NCBI GenBank assembly: GCA_009177225.1
Contig: WFLZ01000312.1
Span: 1-9,004, forward strand
Direction: 5' to 3'
Source of the DNA: Clostridia bacterium
GTDB taxonomy: Bacteria; Bacillota; Clostridia; Oscillospirales; Ruminococcaceae
Length of the DNA: 9,004 nucleotides
In this document: in pieces, positions 1 to 6,513 of the stretch
Layout of the letters: each line of letters opens with the position of its first letter
How positions within the stretch are numbered: position 1 is the stretch's first letter
Notes under the pieces: generated by a model
Told to the model about the DNA's origin: nothing
The model's input: the letters and a program-made list of their open reading frames with translations, nothing else
Database searches by the model: none
Program-made: the position numbers and the translations under genes

Positions 1-69
1 ACCCTTAAAGAATATACGTTCTGTATTTTTTGCGTATTATGCTGCAAAATCACCAGATAATTTTTACTA

Positions 70-98
70 TAGTAATTTTTTCCGGAATGTGTTATAAT
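70..98 (+). promoter_or_regulatory. Candidate sigma-A promoter A (distal)
   Basis: There is a perfect TATAAT -10 box at 93-98, preceded by TGT at 90-92, which gives an extended -10. The only hexamer at 17 bp spacing is TAGTAA at 70-75, a poor -35, so the extended -10 would have to carry recognition. A transcript from here would start near 105 and have about 315 nt of leader before ppdK. The same arrangement recurs in copy B, which supports function. The box sits inside the inverted repeat 79-112. Confidence 0.6.
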
Positions 99-112
99 AT
101 ATAAGCCGGAAA
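79..112. promoter_or_regulatory. Nested inverted repeat around promoter A
   Basis: The outer arms are TTTCCGG (79-85) and CCGGAAA (106-112), a perfect 7-bp inverted repeat with a 20-nt gap. Inside it are TTATA (92-96) and TATAA (100-104), separated by three bases. The -10 box lies in the centre. This is read as a possible operator for an unidentified regulator. An RNA stem is possible only if transcription begins further upstream. Confidence 0.6.
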
Positions 113-158
113 GAGGATTATTGCTTTGTTCATTTTAACCCCTCCGTATTCGTTTTAT

Positions 159-270
159 ATGTAAAAAAATATTACATTTATATTCTGAATTTTTTTACAC
201 CCACTTTATATTATTACAAACATTAACCATAATTGCAAGTACTTTTTCCTATATTTATTTCTTTTCACAA
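159..270. other. AT-rich spacer between the two promoter modules
   Basis: No coding potential, RNA gene or convincing terminator is visible here. A weak dyad, ATGTAA (159-164) with TTACAT (172-177) and a 7-nt loop, lies upstream of a T-run at 190-196. It contains almost no GC and I do not call it a terminator. Transcripts from promoter A could plausibly continue through this stretch into ppdK. Confidence 0.5.
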
Positions 271-323
271 ATTTTTGTATATTATGCTACAAAATCACCA
301 CGTAATTTTTACTATTGAATATA

Positions 324-352
324 TGGTAATTCTTTCCGAAATGTGTTATAAT
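324..352 (+). promoter_or_regulatory. Candidate sigma-A promoter B (proximal, ppdK)
   Basis: The -10 box TATAAT lies at 347-352 with TGT directly before it (344-346), giving an extended -10. TGGTAA at 324-329 sits 17 bp upstream as a weak -35. Initiation near 359-361 would leave a leader of about 60 nt ahead of the ATG, which suits the nearby ribosome binding site. This is the more likely main ppdK promoter. Confidence 0.7.
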
Positions 353-369
353 AATTATAAGTCGGAAAG
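332..369. promoter_or_regulatory. Nested inverted repeat around promoter B
   Basis: The outer arms are CTTTCCGA (332-339) and TCGGAAAG (362-369), a perfect 8-bp inverted repeat with a 22-nt gap. An inner perfect dyad, TTATAAT (346-352) with ATTATAA (354-360), contains the -10 box. Compared with copy A, the innermost base of the left outer arm changed G to A and its partner changed C to T, so pairing is kept. In both copies the left linker between outer and inner arms is AATGTG and the right linker is a single G. This conserved asymmetry points to a real structure or binding site. Confidence 0.65.
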
Positions 370-406
370 GTGTTTATATTTAACCCTGTCCGGTAATGTT
401 TAAAAC

Positions 407-412
407 TGGAGG
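407..412 (+). promoter_or_regulatory. ppdK ribosome binding site
   Basis: TGGAGG ends 9 bases before the ATG at 422. It fixes that start codon and also marks where the similarity between the two leader copies ends. Confidence 0.85.
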
Positions 413-421
413 TATATACCA

Positions 422-3049
422 ATGGCAAATAAGTATTGTTACCTTTTCTCAGAGGGTAATGCCAACATGAGAGAACTTCTCGGCGGTAAGGGTGCTAACC
501 TCGCTGAGATGACAAACATCGGTCTCCCTGTTCCGCAGGGCTTCACAATCACTACAGAGGCTTGTACTCAGTACTATGAGGACGGCGGTATCAGTGATGA
601 GATTATGGCTGAAATCAACGAATATATCGTAAAAATGGAAGAAATTACAGGCAAGAAGTTCGGCGACAAGGAAAATCCGCTCCTCGTTTCCGTTCGTTCA
701 GGTGCAAGAGCTTCAATGCCCGGTATGATGGACACAATCCTTAATCTCGGTCTTAACGAAACTGTTGTTAATACAATTGCTGAAAAGTCCAACAATCCCA
801 GATGGGCTTGGGACTGCTACAGAAGATTTATTCAGATGTATTCAGACGTTGTTATGGAAGTTGGTAAGAAGTACTTTGAAGAACTTATCGACGAAATGAA
901 GGAAAAGAAGGGCGTTACTCAGGACGTAGAGCTTAATGCTGACGACCTTAAGGAACTCGCTTCACAGTTCAAGGCTGAATATAAGGAAAAAATTGGTAAA
1001 GACTTCCCCGATGACCCCAAGGAACAGCTTATGGGTGCTATCAAGGCTGTATTCCGTTCATGGGACAACCCGAGAGCTAACGTTTACAGACGTGACAATG
1101 ATATTCCTTTCTCATGGGGTACTGCTGTTAACGTTCAGTCAATGGCATTCGGTAACATGGGTGATGACTGCGGTACAGGTGTTGCATTTACCCGTGACCC
1201 CGCTACAGGTGAAAAGAAGCTCATGGGTGAATTCCTTACAAACGCACAGGGCGAAGACGTTGTTGCCGGTGTAAGAACTCCTATGCCTATTCAGCAGATG
1301 GCTGAAACATTCCCAGAAGCTTTTGCACAGTTCAAGGAAGTTTGCCAGACTCTCGAAAACCACTATCACGATATGCAGGATATGGAATTTACTGTTGAAA
1401 ACAAGAAGCTCTATATGCTCCAGACAAGAAACGGTAAGAGAACTGCTCAGGCTGCACTTAAGATTGCCTGCGACCTCGTTGACGAAGGCATGAAGACAGA
1501 GCAGGAAGCTGTTGCTATGATTGACCCGAGAAACCTCGACACACTCCTCCACCCACAGTTTGACGCTGCTGCACTTAAGGCTGCTACTCCTATGGGCAAG
1601 GGTCTTGGTGCTTCACCCGGTGCTGCTTGCGGTAAGGTTGTATTCACAGCTGACGATGCAGAAGTTTGGGCTGCAAAGGGCGAAAAGGTTGTACTCGTTC
1701 GTCTCGAAACTTCACCTGAAGATATTACAGGTATGAAAGTTGCTCAGGGTATTCTTACAGTTCGTGGCGGTATGACTTCACACGCTGCTGTTGTTGCCCG
1801 TGGTATGGGTACTTGCTGTGTATCAGGCTGTGGCGAAATCAAGATGGACGAAGCTAACAAGAAGTTTGAACTCGGCGGAAAGACATTCGTTGAGGGCGAT
1901 TACATCTCAATCGACGGTACAACAGGTAATATCTATGACGGTATCATTCCTACTGTTGACGCTACAATTGCCGGCGAATTCGACAGAATCATGCAGTGGG
2001 CTGACAAGTACAGAAAGCTTAAGGTTAGAACAAACGCTGATACACCTGCTGACGCTAAGAAAGCTCGTGAACTCGGTGCTGAAGGTATCGGTCTCTGCCG
2101 TACAGAGCATATGTTCTTTGACCCTGAAAGAATCGCTGCATTCCGTGAAATGATTTGTTCAGACACAGTTGAAGAAAGAGAAGCTGCTCTTGCTAAGATT
2201 GAACCTATGCAGCAGGCTGACTTTGAAGCTCTTTATGAAGCTCTTGAAGGTAACCCTGTTACTATCAGATTCCTTGACCCGCCTCTCCACGAATTTGTTC
2301 CTACAGAAGAAGCTGACATCAAGGCTCTCGCTGATGCACAGGGCAAGTCCGTTGAAGCTATCAAGAACATTATTGCAGGTCTCCACGAATTTAACCCGAT
2401 GATGGGTCACAGAGGCTGCCGTCTTGCTGTAACATATCCTGAAATTGCTAAGATGCAGACAAACGCTATCATCAAGGCTGCTATCAACGTTAAGAACAAT
2501 CACCCCGACTGGAATGTAAAGCCTGAAATCATGATTCCGCTCGTTGGCGACATCAAGGAATTTAAGTTCGTTAAGAAAGTTGTTGTTGAAGCTGCTGACG
2601 CTCTTATCAAGGAAGCTGGCGTTGAACTCGAATACGAAGTTGGTACTATGATTGAAATTCCTCGTGCTGCTCTTACAGCTGACGAAATCGCTGCTAACGC
2701 TGACTTCTTCTGTTTCGGTACTAACGACCTTACTCAGATGACTTACGGCTTCTCTCGTGACGACGCTGGTAAGTTCCTCGATGCTTACTATGACAAGAAG
2801 ATTTTCGAGAACGACCCGTTTGCTAAGCTCGACCAGGTTGGCGTTGGTTCACTCATGAAGACAGCTGTTACTCTCGGTACAGGTGCTAACGAAAAGCTTC
2901 ACTGCGGTATCTGCGGCGAACACGGTGGCGACCCGACTTCTGTTGAGTTCTGCCACAAGATTGGTCTTGACTATGTATCATGCTCACCTTTCCGTGTGCC
3001 GATTGCAAGACTTGCTGCTGCTCAGGCTGCTATTGCTGACCAGAAGTAA
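422..3049 (+). CDS. ppdK: Pyruvate, phosphate dikinase (PPDK)
   Basis: A cytoplasmic enzyme interconverting ATP + Pi + pyruvate and AMP + PPi + PEP. In anaerobic clostridia it is thought to work largely in the glycolytic direction, conserving PPi energy. The product is 875 aa, full length for the family (the Clostridium symbiosum enzyme is about 874). Domain order is intact. An ATP-grasp nucleotide-binding part covers about 1-340, with GGKGANLAEM at 21-30 and RSGARASMPG at 92-101. The swivelling phosphohistidine domain covers about 390-510, with GGMTSHAAVVARG at 449-461, catalytic His454 and the neighbouring Thr452. The PEP/pyruvate TIM barrel covers about 520-875, with Arg560, Arg616, Glu745, Asn768 and the general-acid Cys831 in CGICGEHGG. 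All expected catalytic residues are present. The start is set by TGGAGG at 407-412. Lysine is almost always AAG (about six AAA seen), unlike the neighbouring small gene, suggesting high expression. Regulation is probably through the duplicated promoter modules upstream. Confidence 0.98.
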   Translation: MANKYCYLFSEGNANMRELLGGKGANLAEMTNIGLPVPQGFTITTEACTQYYEDGGISDEIMAEINEYIVKMEEITGKKFGDKENPLLVSVRSGARASMPGMMDTILNLGLNETVVNTIAEKSNNPRWAWDCYRRFIQMYSDVVMEVGKKYFEELIDEMKEKKGVTQDVELNADDLKELASQFKAEYKEKIGKDFPDDPKEQLMGAIKAVFRSWDNPRANVYRRDNDIPFSWGTAVNVQSMAFGNMGDDCGTGVAFTRDPATGEKKLMGEFLTNAQGEDVVAGVRTPMPIQQMAETFPEAFAQFKEVCQTLENHYHDMQDMEFTVENKKLYMLQTRNGKRTAQAALKIACDLVDEGMKTEQEAVAMIDPRNLDTLLHPQFDAAALKAATPMGKGLGASPGAACGKVVFTADDAEVWAAKGEKVVLVRLETSPEDITGMKVAQGILTVRGGMTSHAAVVARGMGTCCVSGCGEIKMDEANKKFELGGKTFVEGDYISIDGTTGNIYDGIIPTVDATIAGEFDRIMQWADKYRKLKVRTNADTPADAKKARELGAEGIGLCRTEHMFFDPERIAAFREMICSDTVEEREAALAKIEPMQQADFEALYEALEGNPVTIRFLDPPLHEFVPTEEADIKALADAQGKSVEAIKNIIAGLHEFNPMMGHRGCRLAVTYPEIAKMQTNAIIKAAINVKNNHPDWNVKPEIMIPLVGDIKEFKFVKKVVVEAADALIKEAGVELEYEVGTMIEIPRAALTADEIAANADFFCFGTNDLTQMTYGFSRDDAGKFLDAYYDKKIFENDPFAKLDQVGVGSLMKTAVTLGTGANEKLHCGICGEHGGDPTSVEFCHKIGLDYVSCSPFRVPIARLAAAQAAIADQK

Positions 3050-3093
3050 TCTTTAAAAAACAATTAACTGATATTTAATATCATGTAACAAAT

Positions 3094-3134
3094 AAAGCCG
3101 TTGTTCCACTACTACTGCGGACAACGGCTTTTTT
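3094..3134 (+). terminator. Intrinsic terminator downstream of ppdK
   Basis: AAAGCCGTTGT (3094-3104) pairs perfectly with ACAACGGCTTT (3121-3131). With a one-base bulge the stem can continue through CC (3106-3107) and GG (3119-3120). The descending arm runs into a T-tract at 3129-3134. This is a strong rho-independent terminator 45 bp after the ppdK stop. It also lies only about 17 bp before the next start codon, so it may act as an attenuator in the leader of the downstream gene. Confidence 0.92.
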
Positions 3135-3136
3135 AT

Positions 3137-3145
3137 AAAGGAGGG
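3137..3145 (+). promoter_or_regulatory. Ribosome binding site that fixes the start of the 185-aa gene
   Basis: AAAGGAGGG is a near-perfect Shine-Dalgarno 6 bases before the ATG at 3152. It begins three bases after the terminator T-tract, leaving no room for a promoter between them. Confidence 0.85.
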
Positions 3146-3151
3146 TATATT

Positions 3152-3709
3152 ATGGGCTGTTTCAGCATAACAACGGTTCTGCACAACCGTGACGGTCTCA
3201 CAAGAGAAGAATTTACAAAACTTTTCTGCGAAAAAATGCAGGAAATGGGCTACACGGCAACCGACAAGGAAAATGCTCAATTTTTCCGTGCAGTTGCTTT
3301 TACTGACAAATGGATTACATTGGTATCAGACAGTCCGAATATGGCAAAACATCTGAATATGGACTGCATACGTGTTGAAGAAGTGGACAGCGACTTTATA
3401 ACGTTTGACGTGTATTCAGATACAGGCGAAAAAACCGAATCCATTTTAATAGGTGAGCCGTACTGGGACAGAGAAGAAAATGAATTAATGGGATATTTCG
3501 ACCCGACCGAAAAAGTCTGGGGCGGTTTTCTGGAAGACGGCTATAGCTGGGAAAAGTTTATGGAAGCATTCGCCGAAGACTCAACCACAGAAGTTGCCAA
3601 AATGATTGGTATGAATATAAGTCATATATTTCTCTCGGAAAAACACATTGAGGAAGAATGCGAATACCTTAAAGACGACAATATATTTTTTCTGTATTTC
3701 AGAAAATAA
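3152..3709 (+). CDS. Small acidic cytoplasmic protein of unknown function
   Basis: I do not recognise the family. The product is 185 aa starting MGCFSITTVLHNRDG. The start is chosen because ATG 3152 follows a strong ribosome binding site, whereas the longer reading from TTG 3101 would begin inside the terminator stem. There is no signal peptide, membrane segment or obvious catalytic motif. By hand count it has about 39 Asp/Glu against 18 Lys/Arg, so it is strongly acidic. Trp and aromatic residues cluster at 104-140 (PYWDREEN, KVWGGFLEDGYSWEKF). Size and acidity recall small bacterial immunity-type or SMI1-like proteins, but I see no diagnostic motif and no toxin gene nearby, so this is only a resemblance. 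Of 12 lysines, 10 use AAA, the opposite of ppdK, suggesting modest expression. Transcription must come from ppdK readthrough or from an unproven promoter in 3050-3093. The gene ends at the shared hairpin 3711-3738. Confidence 0.85.
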   Translation: MGCFSITTVLHNRDGLTREEFTKLFCEKMQEMGYTATDKENAQFFRAVAFTDKWITLVSDSPNMAKHLNMDCIRVEEVDSDFITFDVYSDTGEKTESILIGEPYWDREENELMGYFDPTEKVWGGFLEDGYSWEKFMEAFAEDSTTEVAKMIGMNISHIFLSEKHIEEECEYLKDDNIFFLYFRK

Positions 3710-3710
3710 A

Positions 3711-3738
3711 AAAATCCCCCTTATTGCAGGGGGATTTT
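3711..3738. terminator. Bidirectional terminator between convergent genes
   Basis: AAAATCCCCC (3711-3720) and GGGGGATTTT (3729-3738) form a perfect 10-bp stem around an 8-nt loop. Read on either strand, a GC core is followed by a T-rich tail. It lies between the stops of the 185-aa gene (3709, +) and the glycosidase (3764, -), so it probably terminates both. Confidence 0.93.
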
Positions 3739-3763
3739 AATTTTCAGTTTTCTACATCATAAA

Positions 3764-6436
3764 TCATTTGCTTAAATCGTCGATATCAGAAGAAGTCATC
3801 GGGAAAGCTTCATTAGTAATTGTCTTGATTTCAACATACTGAATAGCGAGAGCGTCCATATTTGTGATACCGCTGCCGTTGTCAACAACGTCACCGTTAA
3901 GCTTGCCCTGTTCAGTAAGTGTGAACTCCTCCGGATTTGCAATTGACTGCATGATAATTACTGCGTCAGATATATTTACTTTTTCGTCAACGTTAGCGTC
4001 GCCCCACATAGTCACCTTAGACGGTGTTGTAGGTTTGGTAGGAGTTGTAGGCTTTGTTGGTTTTGTACTGCCCTGACCGTCGGACACTTCGCCGTAAACG
4101 ATACCACAGCCGACAGTTGACATATAAACTGTACCAAATTCATTCATGTCACCAACAAGGAAGTTGCCGTTACCCGTACCGCCATAGAGATGGTCAGTAT
4201 TGATACATACCCACGTTTTGCCTGCGTCTGTAGAACGATAGATACCCTCGACATCATCTTCATCAGGCTGACCGTACATAAAGAGTGTATTTACTCCACC
4301 GTCTTTTTCGGGTTTGCCGTAACCGATTGACTTACAGTAGAATACATCAGATTTTTCAATCTTATTTCCGCCGTCAGTGATTATGTACATACCGTTCCAG
4401 CCCACAGCCATAGCGATAGTATCGTCAGTGATATATGCAAGGTCACCTGTATGGTCGCACATATCATACTTACATACAGTAGTCTTTTTGAAAGTTGCAC
4501 CATAGTCTGTACTGATATAGAAGTTATACTGTGCGTCGTCGAGAGTAGGTTCTTTTTTGGTTGTATCTGATGCCCAGTAATCGTTATACTTGATACCCGA
4601 ACCATAGACAACAGCCGGATTTTCAGGGTCAACAAGCGGATATGTGGTTCTTGTACCTTCAAGACCTGTTGAATCAGACCATGTTTTTCCAAAATCATCG
4701 GTATACTGTATAGAAGCATTATCGGAACTTGCCTTTATAAATCTGTATGTACCTTTATCAAGCTGAGTAATAGCAAGTTTACCGCCACCGTTCGGGACTT
4801 TTAAATCTTCCCACGTCTTACCGCCGTCAAGGCTGTAAAATCCCTTTGCCTCATGTTCGCCCACACGAGCCATTACTTTTGTATCGGACGGACAATATGC
4901 GATAGCACTTGTTGAGCCTATATTAGGCTTATACTGCTGTGGAATTTCAGTAGCACTTTCATGAATGAAACCGTCATAGTCGCCGATAGCGGAGTAATTA
5001 GCACCGCCCGGAACGCTTACAAAGTCAAGGGCAACGACTTCCTCAACGCCGTCCGGCTGGAAATAGAACTGTACGCCTTTTTCGTCCCATACGTTATCAC
5101 AGGCAAAAACGCCGTTACCGGAAGTCATAAGGATTCTGTCGGGATTGCGTGGGTCTATAAGGATACCGCTTCCCCAGTGACAAGCCTTGCCGTAAATCCA
5201 GTCATAACCGTTAGTATCAATAGGATTTGATACAAAATAACAATTATCTGTATACTTGCCAACCTGCTGACCAGGAGTAATATCCTGCCATGTTTCACCG
5301 CCGTCTGTTGAACGGAAGAAATGGTCGCCCCATGCTATACTGTCGTCAGTCCATTCTTCTGCAAACCACTGGTCAGACCATAAACCGCAGGTTCTTGCAA
5401 CCATTTTATTCGGGTCGTTCTTATCAATATCAATCATACCCACTGCGCTGTCCGTAACAGAAAGCCTTGTTATTTCGCCGTCCTTGGTGCTGTACTTGTA
5501 AGCACCGCCTGCTGCTCCTTTAAAGTCAAGACCGGAAATGTATGTAAAGAAAATATTACCCTGACCGTCACTTGTGATTGAACACGGATAATTTACGTCA
5601 GGCAATTCCTTTGAGAAGGCAGTAAACTTGTCGTCCTTTACGTCTGCAACGTGAATATTTGCCTGACCTTTTACAGAAGTACCAACGTAGACTTTACCGC
5701 CCTCAATGAGGATACAGCCGATACCGTTTTGCTGAGCATAGCCCTGTTCGCCTTTATCTTCACTACCACGAACTGCATGGTCAGTCCAAAAAGGATAATT
5801 CAGTTCATATTTAAATAAACCTAAATCGTCATAACCCTTTACGGATTTCCATGTCTTACCGCCGTCAGTTGACTTGATAAGTGCCGATTCACCGGCAGTA
5901 ACGTCACCGCCTGCATAGATAGTATCGGTATTATCGGGGTCGATTGCAATAGGTTCTACACATTCACGTCCGTCGCCGTTGCCGTGTACCTGAATCATGT
6001 CCGTAACATCAGACTCTGTGAAAGTTTCACCGCCGTCGGTTGTCTTGAAAATAACTGTCCTTGCACCTGAGAAGTAAGCACAGCCACAAAGGAAATAAAC
6101 AGTATTGTCATCATTCGGGTCTATAGCCATACCCTTTACGCTGAGCAGACCTCTGTCAGCATCATTCAGAAAGTCAAAAAGCTGAACCCATCTGTTCTGT
6201 TTGTAATCGTACTTGTAAGCACCGCCAACGTCTGTACGGAGATACATTTCTTTCTGTCCTGTAACGATACCCGAAACAAATCCGCCACCGCCGATTTTGA
6301 GCGTATCCCACTTCATAGTATCGGCAATGCTTTCTGAAACTGCCTGTACCTTTGCAGGAGCGTTTGCATATGGTATACATGAAACCGCCATACAGGCAGT
6401 CAAAATTCCTGCCATAGTTTTTTTAAGTAAAGTCAT
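3764..6436 (-). CDS. Secreted GH74-family xyloglucanase-like glycosidase with C-terminal dockerin
   Basis: An 890-aa extracellular enzyme, probably acting on xyloglucan or related beta-glucans and docking onto a cellulosome scaffold through cohesin binding. Residues 1-32 are a Sec signal (KK at 5-6, hydrophobic stretch, likely cleavage after VQA32 or ANA26). Residues 40-785 form a GH74-type double beta-propeller with seven Asp-box (BNR) motifs starting near 132, 189, 376, 535, 579, 642 and 735, such as STDGGKTW and STDGGETW. The two acidic residues expected in GH74 are candidates at Asp69 (RTDVGGAY) and Asp486 (GDYDGF). Their spacing resembles Asp70/Asp480 of the clostridial Xgh74A. A Thr/Pro/Lys linker spans 791-807. 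The dockerin spans about 811-872, with calcium loops at 813-824 and 849-861. The start is set by GGGAGGG (6444-6450) 7 bases upstream. It has its own promoter at 6485-6513 and its transcript ends at 3711-3738. Substrate and endo/exo mode cannot be read from sequence. Confidence 0.93.
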   Translation of the reverse strand: MTLLKKTMAGILTACMAVSCIPYANAPAKVQAVSESIADTMKWDTLKIGGGGFVSGIVTGQKEMYLRTDVGGAYKYDYKQNRWVQLFDFLNDADRGLLSVKGMAIDPNDDNTVYFLCGCAYFSGARTVIFKTTDGGETFTESDVTDMIQVHGNGDGRECVEPIAIDPDNTDTIYAGGDVTAGESALIKSTDGGKTWKSVKGYDDLGLFKYELNYPFWTDHAVRGSEDKGEQGYAQQNGIGCILIEGGKVYVGTSVKGQANIHVADVKDDKFTAFSKELPDVNYPCSITSDGQGNIFFTYISGLDFKGAAGGAYKYSTKDGEITRLSVTDSAVGMIDIDKNDPNKMVARTCGLWSDQWFAEEWTDDSIAWGDHFFRSTDGGETWQDITPGQQVGKYTDNCYFVSNPIDTNGYDWIYGKACHWGSGILIDPRNPDRILMTSGNGVFACDNVWDEKGVQFYFQPDGVEEVVALDFVSVPGGANYSAIGDYDGFIHESATEIPQQYKPNIGSTSAIAYCPSDTKVMARVGEHEAKGFYSLDGGKTWEDLKVPNGGGKLAITQLDKGTYRFIKASSDNASIQYTDDFGKTWSDSTGLEGTRTTYPLVDPENPAVVYGSGIKYNDYWASDTTKKEPTLDDAQYNFYISTDYGATFKKTTVCKYDMCDHTGDLAYITDDTIAMAVGWNGMYIITDGGNKIEKSDVFYCKSIGYGKPEKDGGVNTLFMYGQPDEDDVEGIYRSTDAGKTWVCINTDHLYGGTGNGNFLVGDMNEFGTVYMSTVGCGIVYGEVSDGQGSTKPTKPTTPTKPTTPSKVTMWGDANVDEKVNISDAVIIMQSIANPEEFTLTEQGKLNGDVVDNGSGITNMDALAIQYVEIKTITNEAFPMTSSDIDDLSK

Positions 6437-6443
6437 AGTTATT

Positions 6444-6450
6444 CCCTCCC
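6444..6450 (-). promoter_or_regulatory. Ribosome binding site of the glycosidase gene
   Basis: On the minus strand GGGAGGG stands 7 bases before the ATG at 6436-6434. It supports that start and places the Sec signal peptide at the very N-terminus. Confidence 0.85.
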
Positions 6451-6484
6451 GTTAAGTATTATATACAACTTTATATATAAGATT

Positions 6485-6513
6485 ATTTTATCATATTCCG
6501 TGTAATATGTCAA
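6485..6513 (-). promoter_or_regulatory. Sigma-A promoter of the glycosidase gene
   Basis: Minus strand: a perfect TTGACA -35 (6513-6508), a 17-bp spacer and TAAAAT as -10 (6490-6485). Initiation near 6478 gives a leader of about 40 nt. The promoter lies entirely in the 97 bp between the mfd stop and the glycosidase start, so the enzyme can be transcribed independently of mfd. The spacer carries the palindrome 6492-6509. Confidence 0.85.
6492..6509. promoter_or_regulatory. Palindrome in the -35/-10 spacer, candidate operator
   Basis: CATATT (6492-6497) and AATATG (6504-6509) are perfect inverted repeats separated by six bases. They fill the promoter spacer and overlap two bases of the -35 box. 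A protein bound here would block RNA polymerase, so a repressor site is plausible. The arms are AT-rich, so chance is not excluded. Confidence 0.45.

Larger units (their letters stand above)
25..158 (+). repeat. Upstream copy (A) of a duplicated promoter/leader module
   Basis: This stretch is a diverged copy of 271-403. The best-conserved block, 36-70 against 281-315, matches at 32 of 35 positions by eye. Similarity resumes across the -10 region (86-98 against 340-352) and again at the TAACCC motif (136-141 against 381-386). Copy B runs into the ppdK ribosome binding site, whereas copy A ends in AT-rich DNA with no gene behind it. Copy A is therefore either a second ppdK promoter or the relic of a tandem duplication. 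The offset between copies is 245 bp at both ends but 254-256 bp in the middle, so small insertions and deletions have compensated each other. Confidence 0.8.
271..403 (+). repeat. Downstream copy (B) of the duplicated promoter/leader module, serving ppdK
   Basis: This is the counterpart of 25-158. It contains the conserved block at 281-315, an extended -10 promoter, flanking dyad arms and the TAACCC motif, and it stops immediately before the ppdK Shine-Dalgarno. Relative to copy A it has about 9 extra bases between the conserved block and the -10 region, and about 11 fewer bases after the dyad. Confidence 0.8.

Noticed and set aside
159..196. Possible terminator (ATGTAA/TTACAT dyad plus T-run) between the two promoter modules
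   Set aside because: The six-pair stem is almost all A-T and the T-run starts well after the stem, so it would not be stable enough to terminate.
1139..1552. 137-aa antisense reading frame within ppdK
   Set aside because: It is a shadow of the strongly codon-biased ppdK gene, with no ribosome binding site or recognisable domain. The other overlapping frames in ppdK, the glycosidase and mfd are rejected for the same reason.
3101..3151. Longer N-terminus for the 185-aa gene from TTG 3101
   Set aside because: It would begin inside the terminator stem, with no ribosome binding site before it. ATG 3152 has AAAGGAGGG 6 bases upstream.
6471..6480. Self-complementary TTATATATAA in the glycosidase leader
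   Set aside because: It is simple AT-rich sequence near the expected transcript start. Such runs are frequent in this intergenic DNA and carry no specific signal.
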